This document shows positions 1 to 8,779 of a stretch of DNA of 40,474 nt, piece by piece. How positions within the stretch are numbered: the first letter of the stretch is position 1; each line of letters starts with the position of its first letter. The stretch lies in assembly GCA_020439945.1 (NCBI GenBank), contig JAGRPB010000027.1, forward strand, positions 1 through 40,474, in the 5' to 3' direction. Below the pieces are notes generated by a model, which was given only the letters and a program-made list of their open reading frames with translations, was not told the origin of the DNA and ran no database searches. The position numbers and the translations under genes are program-made. The DNA is from Verrucomicrobiia bacterium (GTDB taxonomy: Bacteria > Verrucomicrobiota > Verrucomicrobiia > Verrucomicrobiales > DEV007).

Positions 1-117
1 ATCTACAGCGTGGGAACCGACTGCGAGGACGATGGCGGCGTGCCTCCCGACAAACCGGGATCGCTGAAAAGCCGGAAGGAAATTGTGATCGAACTCGAGC
101 CGGAGAAGGCGCCATGA
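1..117 (+). CDS. C-terminus of a tandem-family anchored protein (5' cut by window edge)
   Basis: Frame 1 is open from the first base to a TGA at 115-117 and encodes the last 38 residues of a protein. The peptide (IYSVGTD, then GGVPPDKPG, then IVIELEPEKAP) is almost identical to the end of the gene at 1967-3256. The DNA is also very similar, including an identical GAGAAGGCGCCATGA at the stop. It is therefore a third member of the family represented by the next two genes. Its stop overlaps the start of the gene at 114 in an ATGA, so the two are probably translationally coupled. Function is unknown. Only the 3' end is visible. Confidence 0.85.
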   Translation: MYSVGTDCEDDGGVPPDKPGSLKSRKEIVIELEPEKAP

Positions 118-1454
118 GCTACCTTGCGAAACGCCTCAGTTGGATGGTGGGAATCACCCTCCTTTTCCCGGTCGGCGGTTTTCTCCTGGTGGTGCTCCCG
201 GACGGGCCGCCGGTGGACGACTCGGACCTGGAGATGAAAAAGGTGGTTCGGAACGGTGCTTCCGACCTGGCGGCCACGACCCTGGCCTCCCAATTCCCCG
301 TCGTGACGGAGCCCGAGCAGGATCTCATCTACGAGTGGGAGATGTTCCAAATCCAGAAACGGCGTTCCCGGAGCCCAAACGCCCCGAAGGAACCGGGAAC
401 GCCCTTTCTCCGAACGTTCGGCACGAAGCTGGACCAATGGGAGACGATCTCCCGTTCTCCCCACCTCACCCGGATCATCGAACTTCGGCACGACGACCTC
501 GATCTCTACCATTCCTCCCGGGCCCTCAAGATCGCGGCCCGAATCCACCTCGATTCCGGGGACCACGAACAGGCCTCCGATCTCGCGATGACGCTGATTC
601 GTCTCGGAAAGGCCCTTCAGAGCGCCGGTGGTTCCTCCTATCAATTCGGTCGCGGCACCTCGAATTCCCTGGCCGGAGTCCGGTTGCTGGAGGAGATGAT
701 CGAAGACGGAGCGCTGCCACCCCTTACCCTCGAATCCCTGGCCGAGGAGCTTCCCGCCTTACGGCCGACTCCCGACGAGTTCGCCGAAGAACTCCGCGGA
801 GGGTATGCCTATTGCATCGAACTACTCGACGAGTTGGCGGAACAACGCTTCGATGATCCCATCTGGTCCGTTTTTTTCATCCAGGTCGGGAGATTGCGTC
901 AGCGGCCTTTCACCTTCAAACAGAACGAGACCCACCGGCAACTTTGCGATCTCTATCGCGCCACCCTGCAGGATGTCGAGACCCGGACCAAGGGCCCGGA
1001 CCTGTTCGCGCGCCAGGTCACGGTGGAATTTGAGAGCAAGCCCTTTCCCCTCCAGACGCTGTCGGGAAACATTTCGGGCGAGGCCATGGTGGTCAACCTT
1101 GCGTATGATCTTGCCAGAGAGGTCACCTTGACCCGGAATCAACAGGCGGAGTTCGCCCTCCTGGAGTTACGAATCGCCCTGGAACGCCACCGGATCGAAC
1201 ACGGTTCCTGGCCCGCCCGCCTGGAGGAACTCGTGCCCACCTACCTCGACCGGATTCCGTTGGATCCCTTCGACGGGAAACCGCTTCGCTTCGACGCGGC
1301 GAGGCGGGAGATCTTCAGCATCGGAGATGTCCCCATCGCCCCCGGAATCTCCCCCTTCATGATCCCGACGACTCCCTCGCCACCCGCGCCATCCAAACGC
1401 CAGCCGATCGAAATCCAGTTGGAAGCGGCACCGGAGGAATCCGCCCCCCAGTAG
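114..1454 (+). CDS. Membrane-anchored protein of unknown function, tandem paralog
   Basis: 446 residues. There is one hydrophobic segment near the N-terminus (about residues 10-30, VGITLLFPVGGFLLVVLP), followed by a long, mostly helical, charged region outside the membrane. Residues about 345-405 carry a recognisable block: LRIALERHRIEHGSWP, then LVPTYLDRIPLDPFDGKPLRF, then an I-F-S-I-G-like strand. This block resembles the end of pseudopilin-like and related proteins common in Planctomycetes and Verrucomicrobia, where it is often found in uncharacterised proteins. The tail (about 415-446) is proline-rich and disordered. The start is the ATG of an ATGA overlap with the preceding paralog. I see no catalytic motif. 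The role is not known; a surface or secretion-related structural role is only a guess. Confidence 0.8.
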   Translation: MSYLAKRLSWMVGITLLFPVGGFLLVVLPDGPPVDDSDLEMKKVVRNGASDLAATTLASQFPVVTEPEQDLIYEWEMFQIQKRRSRSPNAPKEPGTPFLRTFGTKLDQWETISRSPHLTRIIELRHDDLDLYHSSRALKIAARIHLDSGDHEQASDLAMTLIRLGKALQSAGGSSYQFGRGTSNSLAGVRLLEEMIEDGALPPLTLESLAEELPALRPTPDEFAEELRGGYAYCIELLDELAEQRFDDPIWSVFFIQVGRLRQRPFTFKQNETHRQLCDLYRATLQDVETRTKGPDLFARQVTVEFESKPFPLQTLSGNISGEAMVVNLAYDLAREVTLTRNQQAEFALLELRIALERHRIEHGSWPARLEELVPTYLDRIPLDPFDGKPLRFDAARREIFSIGDVPIAPGISPFMIPTTPSPPAPSKRQPIEIQLEAAPEESAPQ

Positions 1455-1532
1455 CCCCCGGTCGCGGAGGGATCGTTATTGAGTTTGATGGAAAGGGAAA
1501 ACGGCACTCGATGAAAGTCCGTTGCATAGCAA

Positions 1533-1735
1533 TCCGTCGCGGAGCGACGACGCATGAATAGCCGGGCGTTTCAACGCCCGGAAAAACGCAAACCAAAGGC
1601 TGCATCGCGTAGCGACCGCTCATTTCCATACGGTTACGAATCCGAGTGAGCGGTCGCTATGCGACGCGCGTCCGGGATCGGATGGACGGCGTGGGTTGAA
1701 AACCCACGCCTACCATGCGCGATCGCTACGCGATC
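1533..1735. repeat. Cluster of REP-like hairpins in a 512-base intergenic region
   Basis: The gap between the two paralogs (1455-1966) holds no credible gene but at least five compact inverted repeats. They are CGTCGC/GCGACG at 1535-1549; CCGGGCGTT/AACGCCCGG at 1562-1581 (perfect); a long pair at 1602-1621 and 1648-1667 matching at 18 of 20 positions around AGCGACCGCTC; GGCGTGGGTT/AACCCACGCC at 1688-1710 (perfect, GAA loop); and GATCGC/GCGATC at 1721-1735. Such clustered imperfect palindromes are typical of REP/BIME elements mobilised by Y1-type (RAYT) transposases. No transposase gene is in the window. Confidence 0.65.
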
Positions 1736-1966
1736 ATCTCACTGCATCGCAACCGCCGAGCAACGAAGCAACCGGGATAAACCGACCCGAATCACCAAGG
1801 ATCGCCGAAGGCCGAATCCCCTCTTTTTTCTTCCCCGAATCGTCAGGTAATTAATTACTTGGATTTCGTGTCACCGATGAATGGCCTCAACCGAGTAACA
1901 TTCGGGATCGGGAGGAGTGCGGGGATGAATTGAATCCGGTCCGGTTTTCTGAAAGACTTGCCGACG

Positions 1967-3256
1967 ATGCCTCGCAAGCCGCTTTCCATCGCTACCAGGG
2001 TCTGGTCGCTTGTCGGGCTCACCCTCGCGTTTCTGGTCGCCACCTATCTCCTTCTCGCTCGCGACATTCCCGCCTTCGACGATTCGGATCTGGCCCTGCC
2101 GGAACGGGACATCGATCCGTCCCGGAATCCGTTTCCCGCCATCCGGGAAATCTCGATCCATTCCGACCATGCCGACCGGATCCAGACCGCATGGAAGGGG
2201 CTCCAAGAGCGGGGAGAAACCGATCCCTCCGAGATCCGGCGCCTGGTCTCGGAACTCTCTGAACCCATTGATCGGTTCCGAACCTACAGCCGAAGCTATC
2301 CCTGGCAGGAAGACCGGGAGTACAGCCTCGGCAACACCAGCCCTCACTGGAGTTCGTGGCTCCAGATCTTCCAGTTGCTGGACCTCGAGTCGGAAAACCT
2401 CCGGCGATCGGGCGAATTCGGGGAAGCCGCCGACCTGGCCTTCGATCAGATCGGTTTCGGCTACGGCTTGATGTCGTCCGGTCCCGCCCTTGTCTCCCTT
2501 GTGCTGGGCGCCGGATTGGTCCAATCAGCCCAGAACAACCTGGTGCATATCCTGACAACGGCTCCACCGGATTCGATCGAGACCACCGGGATCGAGGAAC
2601 GACTCGCCTCTCTTCCCTCGCCCTCCGACCTGTTCCAATACAACCTCAAGGCCGAGTATGCCTATCAGGGAAGGATTCTCGACGAATTGCAGCAGGCCGA
2701 CATCTCCAACTTCGGCTTGATCGACAGCGAGATTCCCACCTGGCTTCCCAGTGCGATCCTCTTCCAGCGAAATCGCACCCAACTGCTGTCCGCCGGGATC
2801 ATTCGACGCGCGCTCCGGGAATCGGAGCTCGTCTCCGGCACCGGAATGGGAACCGGGCCTCTTCCCGCCCTCCCCCCGATGAGTCGTTTTCCCCAAAATC
2901 AATTCGGTAGATCCTGGGTGGAAATGACCGCCTCCTCGATCGACGGGATCGCCCGCAGGACCTCCGTCCTCGAAGCGAGGAGCCGGATGCTCTCCGTCCT
3001 GGTCGCCGTACTTCGATGGAAGAAGGACCATGGCGCCTTCCCTCACGGCTTGGGATCGCTCGTTCCCGCCTATCTCCCCGCGATCCCGCTCGACCCTTTC
3101 GACGGTGAGCTGATCCGCTACGATCCCGCCAGGCGATTGATCTACAGCGTGGGGACCGATCAAGCCGACGACGGCGGCGTGCCTCCCGACAAACCGGGCA
3201 CATTGGAGAGCCAAGAGGAAATCGTGATCGAACTCGATCCAGAGAAGGCGCCATGA
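1967..3256 (+). CDS. Membrane-anchored protein of unknown function, tandem paralog
   Basis: 429 residues if started at the ATG at 1967; a TTG three codons upstream (1958) is possible. The layout is the same as the protein at 114-1454: short basic N-terminus, one membrane segment (about residues 13-31, SLVGLTLAFLVATYLLLA), the motif PAFDDSDL just outside the membrane (compare PVDDSDLEM in the paralog), a long helical region, and near the C-terminus the block LRWKKDHGAFP, then LVPAYLPAIPLDPFDGELIRY and an IYSVGTD strand. The last 38 residues nearly match the fragment at the window's left edge, which points to recent duplication or gene conversion. An ATGA at its stop (3253) mirrors the coupling seen at 114, but the reading frame it opens closes after 25 codons. 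Function unknown. Confidence 0.8.
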   Translation: MPRKPLSIATRVWSLVGLTLAFLVATYLLLARDIPAFDDSDLALPERDIDPSRNPFPAIREISIHSDHADRIQTAWKGLQERGETDPSEIRRLVSELSEPIDRFRTYSRSYPWQEDREYSLGNTSPHWSSWLQIFQLLDLESENLRRSGEFGEAADLAFDQIGFGYGLMSSGPALVSLVLGAGLVQSAQNNLVHILTTAPPDSIETTGIEERLASLPSPSDLFQYNLKAEYAYQGRILDELQQADISNFGLIDSEIPTWLPSAILFQRNRTQLLSAGIIRRALRESELVSGTGMGTGPLPALPPMSRFPQNQFGRSWVEMTASSIDGIARRTSVLEARSRMLSVLVAVLRWKKDHGAFPHGLGSLVPAYLPAIPLDPFDGELIRYDPARRLIYSVGTDQADDGGVPPDKPGTLESQEEIVIELDPEKAP

Positions 3257-3308
3257 AGACGCAACCCAGCGACTCCCCAAGAAGGACGTTCCCAGTCAGA
3301 ACCGATAC

Positions 3309-4541
3309 ATGGTTGCGGGATTGCGGATGAGGTGTTGGAAACGCCATCATCGGTCCGTGAATCCGAAAAACTCTTCCCCCTTCTCCACCCGCCGCCAGTT
3401 TCTCGCCCGCTCGTCGGGGGCCATCGCCGCCTCCACCGCAGCCGGTGCCGTTCTTGCTCCCGGCCGAGCCCACGCCGCCGCACCGGTCGCGACCATCCAC
3501 GAAACGAAGATCATCTCATGGCAGCCCGAGTATTACCATGGCTGGTCCACCGTTTGTCGGCGAAAGAACGGCGAACTGATCCTGACGTGGTCGGGACGCC
3601 GTGAAGCCCATGTCTGCCCCTTCGGAACCGTGGAAATGATGCGATCCCGTGACGGTGGAAAGTCCTGGACCTTTCCCCGAACACTGCTCGACAGCGCCAT
3701 CGATGATCGTGACTCCGGCTGCCTGGAAACAGCAAAAGGTTCGCTAATTGTAACCACTTTTTCTTCGCTGGCTTACGATGATTATTACCTGAAAAAAGGA
3801 ACGCATGCCGACGACCCGCGCTGGATGGCCGCCCACCAACGCCTGCCCTCGGACGAAGCTCGAAAGGCCGAATTGGGCGAGTGGGCCCTGCGTTCGACGG
3901 ATGGAGGCGTCTCCTGGTCGGAGCGAATTCACACGATTGCCAATTCTCCCCACGGGCCCATCCAGTTGAGCGACGGTCGGTTACTCTACCCGGGCAAGGA
4001 ACTGTGGACGGAAGGAAAGCGGATCGGCGTGGCCGTTTCCGAGAACGACGGTCAATCCTGGTCGTGGCTCGCGGACATCCCGACACGCGAGGGCGACAAT
4101 GCGGAGACCGGCTACCACGAATTGCACGGCGTGGAATGCGCCAGCGGCAAACTGCTTGTCCAGATCCGGAATCACAATGCCGCCAACAAGGGCGAAACGC
4201 TGCAGACGGAGTCGACCGACGGAGGAAAAACCTGGTCAGTTCCCCACCCCATCGGCGTCTGGGGGTTGCCTTCGCATTTGCTGAAGCTGTCGGACGGACG
4301 ACTTCTCATGTCCTACGGGCATCGCCGAAAGCCATTCGGAAATCAGGCCCGGATCAGCGAGGACGAAGGCGCCACCTGGTCGGAGCCGATGACTATTTCC
4401 GGCGACGGCGTGAGCGGCGACCTCGGCTACCCGAGTACCGTCCAACTCGACGACGGGTCGCTGGTAACCGTTTGGTACGAAAACCTGGCCGATTCGCCTC
4501 GTGCCCAGTTGCGGCAGGCGCGCTGGACTCTCGAAGGTTGA
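3309..4541 (+). CDS. Tat-exported sialidase-like (BNR/Asp-box) protein
   Basis: Up to 410 residues. Candidate starts are ATG 3309, ATG 3327 and GTG 3357; the last would place the twin-arginine motif STRRQFL close to the N-terminus, so it may be the true start. The Tat signal (RRQFLARSSGAIAAS, ending AHA-A) predicts export in a folded state. The mature protein is a six-bladed beta-propeller by motif: five Asp boxes are visible (SRDGGKSW, STDGGVSW, SENDGQSW, STDGGKTW, SEDEGATW), spaced 45-85 residues apart. Such proteins are annotated as exo-alpha-sialidase or sialidase-superfamily glycosidases. Three catalytic arginines could not be assigned with certainty, so the substrate may not be sialic acid. 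It stands alone, just after the tandem-family genes and 46 bases before the next gene. Confidence 0.82.
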   Translation: MVAGLRMRCWKRHHRSVNPKNSSPFSTRRQFLARSSGAIAASTAAGAVLAPGRAHAAAPVATIHETKIISWQPEYYHGWSTVCRRKNGELILTWSGRREAHVCPFGTVEMMRSRDGGKSWTFPRTLLDSAIDDRDSGCLETAKGSLIVTTFSSLAYDDYYLKKGTHADDPRWMAAHQRLPSDEARKAELGEWALRSTDGGVSWSERIHTIANSPHGPIQLSDGRLLYPGKELWTEGKRIGVAVSENDGQSWSWLADIPTREGDNAETGYHELHGVECASGKLLVQIRNHNAANKGETLQTESTDGGKTWSVPHPIGVWGLPSHLLKLSDGRLLMSYGHRRKPFGNQARISEDEGATWSEPMTISGDGVSGDLGYPSTVQLDDGSLVTVWYENLADSPRAQLRQARWTLEG

Positions 4542-4587
4542 AAATTTTCCCGTTGCGCCGAACCCGGCAACGCCGTTTTGGTGACCC

Positions 4588-6087
4588 ATGGCCGAGGCCG
4601 AAGAAAACGCCTGCATTCCCATCCTGAGAGCGCTGTCCGACGAGAGCCGCTGGCGGATTGTTCGGCTGCTGGCTGGCCGGGAATCCTCGCTGACTTTGGG
4701 CGAAATCGCCGATGCTCTCGAACTCTCGGTCTACAACGCCTCGCGACATGTGAAAAACCTCCACGAAGTGGGGGTCGTCACGATTCGCCGTGATGGCCGA
4801 TTCAAGCACGTCGGCATCGCCGAGCACTATCGAGGCAGCATCCAATCGGCTGCCGCCGGTTCAGGCGATCTCGATCTGGGTTGTTGCCGATTCGATTTCA
4901 GCCGGGAACCCGGAGAGCGTCCCCCCTTCTCGAATTTTCAGTTGCGCGAAAACGCAACTATTAGCACTCTTTCCCCCATGTCTTCCTCCCCCGCCCGCTA
5001 CATCATGATCGGTGGTTTTCTCGGCGCCGGTAAAACGACCGCCGTGGCCGCCGTTGCTCGCCACCTCAGCGAAAAAGGCCATCGGGTTGGCCTGATCACC
5101 AATGACCAGGGACGCGAGCTGGTCGACACGGCCATGCTGCGCTCCCGGGGGTTTGCGACCGAGGAAATCGCCGGTGGTTGTTTCTGCTGTCGATTCAATT
5201 CGCTGGTCGACGCGGCCGGAAAGCTGACCGAGGAAGCAAAGCCGGATGTGTTCATCGCGGAACCGGTCGGCAGCTGCACCGATCTGGTCGCCACGGTCAC
5301 CTATCCGCTGAGACGCATCTATGGCGAGCAATTCACCGTCGCGCCGCTTTCGGTCCTGGTCGATCCGATGCGGGCTCGCCGAATTCTCGGGCTCGAGGAA
5401 GGCCGCTCCTTCTCCGAAAAGGTCACCTACATCTACTGCAAGCAACTCGAGGAAGCGGACGTCATCGTGATCTCGAAACGCGACCTGATCGACGACGCGA
5501 CCGAGGAAGAACTGCGCGCCGCTTTGGAAGAACGTTTCCCGGGCACCCGAGTTCTCGCGATTTCCGCCCGGGAGGGGGTCGGCATGGATGAGTGGTTCGA
5601 GATCATCGAATCCGAAGACCAGGTGGCGCGTCCGGCGATGAAGATCGACTACGACATTTACGCCGAGGGCGAAGCCCTGCTCGGCTGGCTGAACGCGACC
5701 ATCGAAGTGACGGCCGAGGACGAGGTCGACGCCGGGCCGCTTTTGAAAGCGATCGCCCAGATCATCCAGAATCGGCTCAACGGAAAGAGTGCGGAAGTCG
5801 CCCACCTCAAGATGACGCTCAGCCCGGACAATGCCTTCGCCGGCGAAGTGGCGATCGTGAATCTGGTGCGCAACGACTACAAACCGGAGCTTTGTCAGGA
5901 ACTCGACGAACCGATCACCAGTGGCCAGATCATCCTGAACCTGCGAGCGGAATGCGATCCCGACGACCTCGCCAAGATTGTGGCCGATGCCGTTTCCAGC
6001 GCTTCGTCCAAGGCGTGTCGCCTCACGCTCGAGCACCTGGAGAATTTCCGTCCCGGCCGACCGGTGCCGACGCATCGTGACGCTTAA
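4588..6087 (+). CDS. ArsR-type regulator in frame with a G3E (COG0523) GTPase
   Basis: One uninterrupted frame of 499 codons. Residues about 8-85 form a winged-helix ArsR domain (LSDESRWRIVRLLAG, then LTLGEIADALELSVYNASRHVKNL). Residues 95-104 (DLDLGCCRFDF) look like the normal end of such a regulator. A linker (about 105-130) follows, and M131 (ATG at 4978) begins a complete COG0523 GTPase: Walker A GGFLGAGKTT at 142-151, the metal-binding GGCFCC at 196-201 (the CxCC of this family), EPVG, and an SKRD base-recognition motif. COG0523 proteins insert or traffic zinc, cobalt or other metals. The sequence permits either a real fusion or two genes whose separating stop was lost. An inverted repeat in the linker DNA argues that the GTPase once had, or still has, its own operator and start. 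I would treat 4978-6087 as an alternative gene. Confidence 0.78.
   Translation: MAEAEENACIPILRALSDESRWRIVRLLAGRESSLTLGEIADALELSVYNASRHVKNLHEVGVVTIRRDGRFKHVGIAEHYRGSIQSAAAGSGDLDLGCCRFDFSREPGERPPFSNFQLRENATISTLSPMSSSPARYIMIGGFLGAGKTTAVAAVARHLSEKGHRVGLITNDQGRELVDTAMLRSRGFATEEIAGGCFCCRFNSLVDAAGKLTEEAKPDVFIAEPVGSCTDLVATVTYPLRRIYGEQFTVAPLSVLVDPMRARRILGLEEGRSFSEKVTYIYCKQLEEADVIVISKRDLIDDATEEELRAALEERFPGTRVLAISAREGVGMDEWFEIIESEDQVARPAMKIDYDIYAEGEALLGWLNATIEVTAEDEVDAGPLLKAIAQIIQNRLNGKSAEVAHLKMTLSPDNAFAGEVAIVNLVRNDYKPELCQELDEPITSGQIILNLRAECDPDDLAKIVADAVSSASSKACRLTLEHLENFRPGRPVPTHRDA
4940..4959. promoter_or_regulatory. Inverted repeat just before the GTPase start, possible operator
   Basis: AGTTGCG, a six-base spacer, CGCAACT: a perfect 7-base inverted repeat in a locally AT-rich patch (about 4930-4970) in otherwise GC-rich DNA. 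It lies 18 bases before the ATG at 4978. The position and symmetry fit a binding site for the upstream ArsR-type protein or a Fur/Zur-type regulator. No convincing -10/-35 pair was found around it. It is unusual because it sits inside an open reading frame. Confidence 0.4.
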
Positions 6088-6169
6088 CTTCGCGACGTCC
6101 ACCGGAGTTTTCCGTTGCCGTTGAGCCTGATCGCGGCACTTTGGCTGCACACGCTGCCAGAGCCATTTC

Positions 6170-7882
6170 ATGAGCGATACCCCTTCCGAATCCTCCTCCG
6201 CCAACGCCGAAAAAGAGTCCCGCAAGGATTTCATCCGCGACAAGATCGACGCGGATCTTGCGTCCGGACTTCACGAGTTTCCGATCACGCGATTTCCTCC
6301 CGAGCCGAATGGCTATCTCCACATCGGCCACGCGAAATCGATCTGTCTCAACTTCGGGATTGCCAACGAATACGGCGGACGTTGTCACCTGCGTTTCGAC
6401 GACACCAATCCTTCGAAGGAGGAGCAGGAATATGTCGACTCGATCCAGGAAGACATCCGCTGGCTTGGCTTTGACTGGGGCGAGCACCTTTATTTCGCCA
6501 GCGACTACTTCGACCAGCTCTATGAGTGGGCGCTTCACCTGATTCGCGAGGGCAAGGCTTATGTCGATGATCAGCCTTTCGACGAGATCAAGAGAAACCG
6601 CGGCAACCTGACCGAGCCCGGTACCGATTCCCCGTGGCGCGATCGTCCGGTGGAGGAAAATCTGGCCGAGTTCGAGAAAATGCGCGCCGGAGACTACGCC
6701 GATGGCGAAAAGGTGCTGCGGGCCAGGATCGACATGGCGCACGCGAATCTGAACATGCGCGACCCGGTGCTCTACCGAATCCTCCACGCGCATCACCATC
6801 GGACCGGCGACCAGTGGTGCATCTATCCGATGTATGACTTCACCCACGGACAGAGTGATGCCATCGAGCACATCACTCACTCCCTCTGCACGCTGGAATT
6901 CGAAAACCACCGGCCGCTCTACGATTGGTTCATCGAAAACCTCCCCGTTCCCAGCAGACCTCGGCAGACAGAATTTGCCCGACTCAGCCTCGACTACACC
7001 ATCACCAGCAAGCGCAAGCTCCTTCAACTTGTCGAAGAGAGTCACGTCCACGGTTGGGACGACCCCCGCATGACCACTGTGTCAGGCATGAGACGGCGCG
7101 GCTATCCGTCCGAAGCTATTCGTAACTTCTGCGCCGACATCGGCATCACCAAGTTCAACGCCCGCCACGACTTCAGCCTGTTGGAAAACGCCGTCCGCGA
7201 AGTGCTCAATCGCGATGCCCTTCGACGCATGGCGGTGCTCGATCCGATCAAGGTCATCATCACCAACTATCCTGAAGACCAGGTCGAAGAAGTCGACGTG
7301 ATCAACAACCCCGAGGACGAAAGCGCGGGCACCCGGAAGGTGCCGTTCTGTCGCGAACTCTGGATCGAGCGCGACGATTTCATGGAGGATCCGCCCAAGA
7401 AATTCTTCCGCCTCGGTCCCGGACGCGAGGTGCGATTCCGCTGTGCCTACTGGCTGACATGCCAGGATTTCGTGAAAGACGACGATGGCAAGGTGACCGA
7501 ACTGCATTGCACCTACGATCCCGAAACCCGAGGCGGCGAGAATCCGCCCGATGGTCGCAAGGTGAAAGGCACCATCCACTGGGTCAGCGCCCGTCACGCG
7601 GTCGATGCGGAGGTCCGGCTCTACGATCGCCTTTTCAATCATCCGAATCCCGACGGGAAAAAGCGGAACTTTCTCGATCACCTGAACCCTTACTCACTCG
7701 AAATTCGCACCAGCTGCAAATTGGAGCCGGCACTTGCCGAGGCCGTAGTGGGTGACCCGATCCAGTTCGAGCGAATCGGCTATTTCTGTGTCGATCCCGA
7801 CTCGACCCCGGAGGCGCCGGTCTTCAACCGCACCGTGCCGCTGCGCGATTCGTGGGCTCGCGAGCAGCAGCGGGGAAATTGA
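6170..7882 (+). CDS. glnS: Glutaminyl-tRNA synthetase
   Basis: 570 residues, close to the 554 of the Escherichia coli enzyme. It charges tRNA-Gln with glutamine in the cytoplasm. The class I signature is clear: [15 protein letters not shown] (HIGH motif, about residues 43-57) followed by RFDDTNP, and the second signature as SKRKL within [10 protein letters not shown] (the usual methionine before SKRK is threonine here). The C-terminal half has the two beta-barrels for anticodon recognition (from [12 protein letters not shown] through [11 protein letters not shown]). A short Ser/Glu-rich N-terminal leader of about 30 residues precedes the core. The gene stands alone: 82 bases follow the GTPase. 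A weak hairpin (ACCGA/TCGGT) just after the stop at 7885-7903 lacks a T-run. Presence of GlnRS implies that Gln-tRNA is made directly rather than only by transamidation. Confidence 0.96.
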   Translation: MSDTPSESSSANAEKESRKDFIRDKIDADLASGLHEFPITRFPPEPNGYLHIGHAKSICLNFGIANEYGGRCHLRFDDTNPSKEEQEYVDSIQEDIRWLGFDWGEHLYFASDYFDQLYEWALHLIREGKAYVDDQPFDEIKRNRGNLTEPGTDSPWRDRPVEENLAEFEKMRAGDYADGEKVLRARIDMAHANLNMRDPVLYRILHAHHHRTGDQWCIYPMYDFTHGQSDAIEHITHSLCTLEFENHRPLYDWFIENLPVPSRPRQTEFARLSLDYTITSKRKLLQLVEESHVHGWDDPRMTTVSGMRRRGYPSEAIRNFCADIGITKFNARHDFSLLENAVREVLNRDALRRMAVLDPIKVIITNYPEDQVEEVDVINNPEDESAGTRKVPFCRELWIERDDFMEDPPKKFFRLGPGREVRFRCAYWLTCQDFVKDDDGKVTELHCTYDPETRGGENPPDGRKVKGTIHWVSARHAVDAEVRLYDRLFNHPNPDGKKRNFLDHLNPYSLEIRTSCKLEPALAEAVVGDPIQFERIGYFCVDPDSTPEAPVFNRTVPLRDSWAREQQRGN

Positions 7883-8008
7883 CGACCGATGCGCCTCGGT
7901 CGGTCAAATTCCACTTCAGCACAGCTTCCGTAGCGAAATCGGACCTTCCCCGCCAAGGGAAACCAACGTAACAGGATGGCAGCCGAGTAGGGCGATCTGC
8001 CGCTCGGA

Positions 8009-8314
8009 TCAACTCGGCGGCAATTCCTTCGCTCGCCGCAACGCTTCGTGGAGGTGGCTATCGCTGCGTTCCGAGTCTTCGCGGTCTTCAGCCGTCCCCG
8101 ACTCGCCGGCGCCCGCGAACCACTGGACGGTCAGGCAGCCAAGCAGGATACCACCGGTAATCGTGGAGGCCGACCAGATAATCCGCGTCACGACCACCGA
8201 ATTGGCCACTTCCCAGATGATCAGAAGAATCAGCACCGTGATCAGAGCGATCCATCCCAGGATGGTCCAGAACGCGATCGACCGAATACTTGGCGAAACA
8301 TCCGATGCCTTCAT
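8009..8314 (-). CDS. Small two-helix membrane protein, unknown function
   Basis: 101 residues starting at ATG 8314. Two hydrophobic helices (about residues 14-36, FWTILGWIALITVLILLIIW, and 46-66, WSASTITGGILLGCLTVQWF) are followed by a charged cytoplasmic or periplasmic tail rich in Glu, Asp and Arg. No motif recognised. It follows the next small membrane gene in the same direction after 60 bases, so the two may form a unit. Supported by the clear membrane segments and base use like its neighbours; no homolog recalled. Confidence 0.55.
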   Translation of the reverse strand: MKASDVSPSIRSIAFWTILGWIALITVLILLIIWEVANSVVVTRIIWSASTITGGILLGCLTVQWFAGAGESGTAEDREDSERSDSHLHEALRRAKELPPS

Positions 8315-8374
8315 GATCGCGATCCTAACCGGATCGCATCGCGCGTGGCAATTCCGAAATATCGCAGGCGCCGC

Positions 8375-8605
8375 TCAGAGGACCGGTTCAAAAACCAGCA
8401 AGGTGCCCCCGAGTTTTCGGGCGGCTTCCTCATTTCTTTGGCGCACGACCACGAGCAATTCGTCGAGCGCGCCCCGGTCGCGACGGCTCCAACGAACGAC
8501 GCGGCGGACGATATCCCCGATCTCCGGCAAGGCCAGGGCGGCGACGATTCCGAGCAAAACGAGGACTCCGATTCCGAGGAGCAGGGCGAGAGCGAACAGA
8601 TTCAT
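8375..8605 (-). CDS. Small membrane protein, unknown function
   Basis: 76 residues starting at ATG 8605. One long hydrophobic N-terminal helix (about residues 2-26, LFALALLLGIGVLVLLGIV) is followed by an amphipathic region rich in Arg and Glu and a hydrophobic end. It is the first gene of a possible two-gene unit with 8009-8314. No Shine-Dalgarno sequence was seen. Function unknown; the reading is supported only by composition and the membrane segment. Confidence 0.5.
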   Translation of the reverse strand: MNLFALALLLGIGVLVLLGIVAALALPEIGDIVRRVVRWSRRDRGALDELLVVVRQRNEEAARKLGGTLLVFEPVL

Positions 8606-8622
8606 GGGGTGTGGTGGTCAAA

Positions 8623-8661
8623 TTGAACCCTGTTGAGACGAAGACCTGACCCTGTTGAGTC
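8623..8661. repeat. Paired ACCCTGTTGA repeat, copy 1
   Basis: Two direct units, TGAACCCTGTTGAGAC and TGACCCTGTTGAGTC, whose TTGA cores are 22 bases apart (8633 and 8655). It lies between the divergent gene start at 8605 and the formate dehydrogenase gene at 8780. Related pairs occur at 18489-18524 and 34711-34746. Confidence 0.6.
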
Positions 8662-8779
8662 AAAAAACGCCGGATCCGCGGCCAAATTCACGCTCATCCG
8701 TCACGAAATAGCGCTGGAGTCGACCTGACAGCCCCGTTACCATTGCGTTTCCCCTCCTTTCTCCCGAAAATCCCGTCCC

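Noticed and set aside
3253..3330. 25-codon frame opened by the ATGA at the end of the tandem-family gene
   Set aside because: Too short and without similarity to the paralog that starts at the equivalent site (114). It is probably a remnant of the old junction.
4861..6243. 460-codon minus-strand open frame
   Set aside because: Antisense to the GTPase, with a low-complexity Arg/Gly/Asp-rich translation and no motif.
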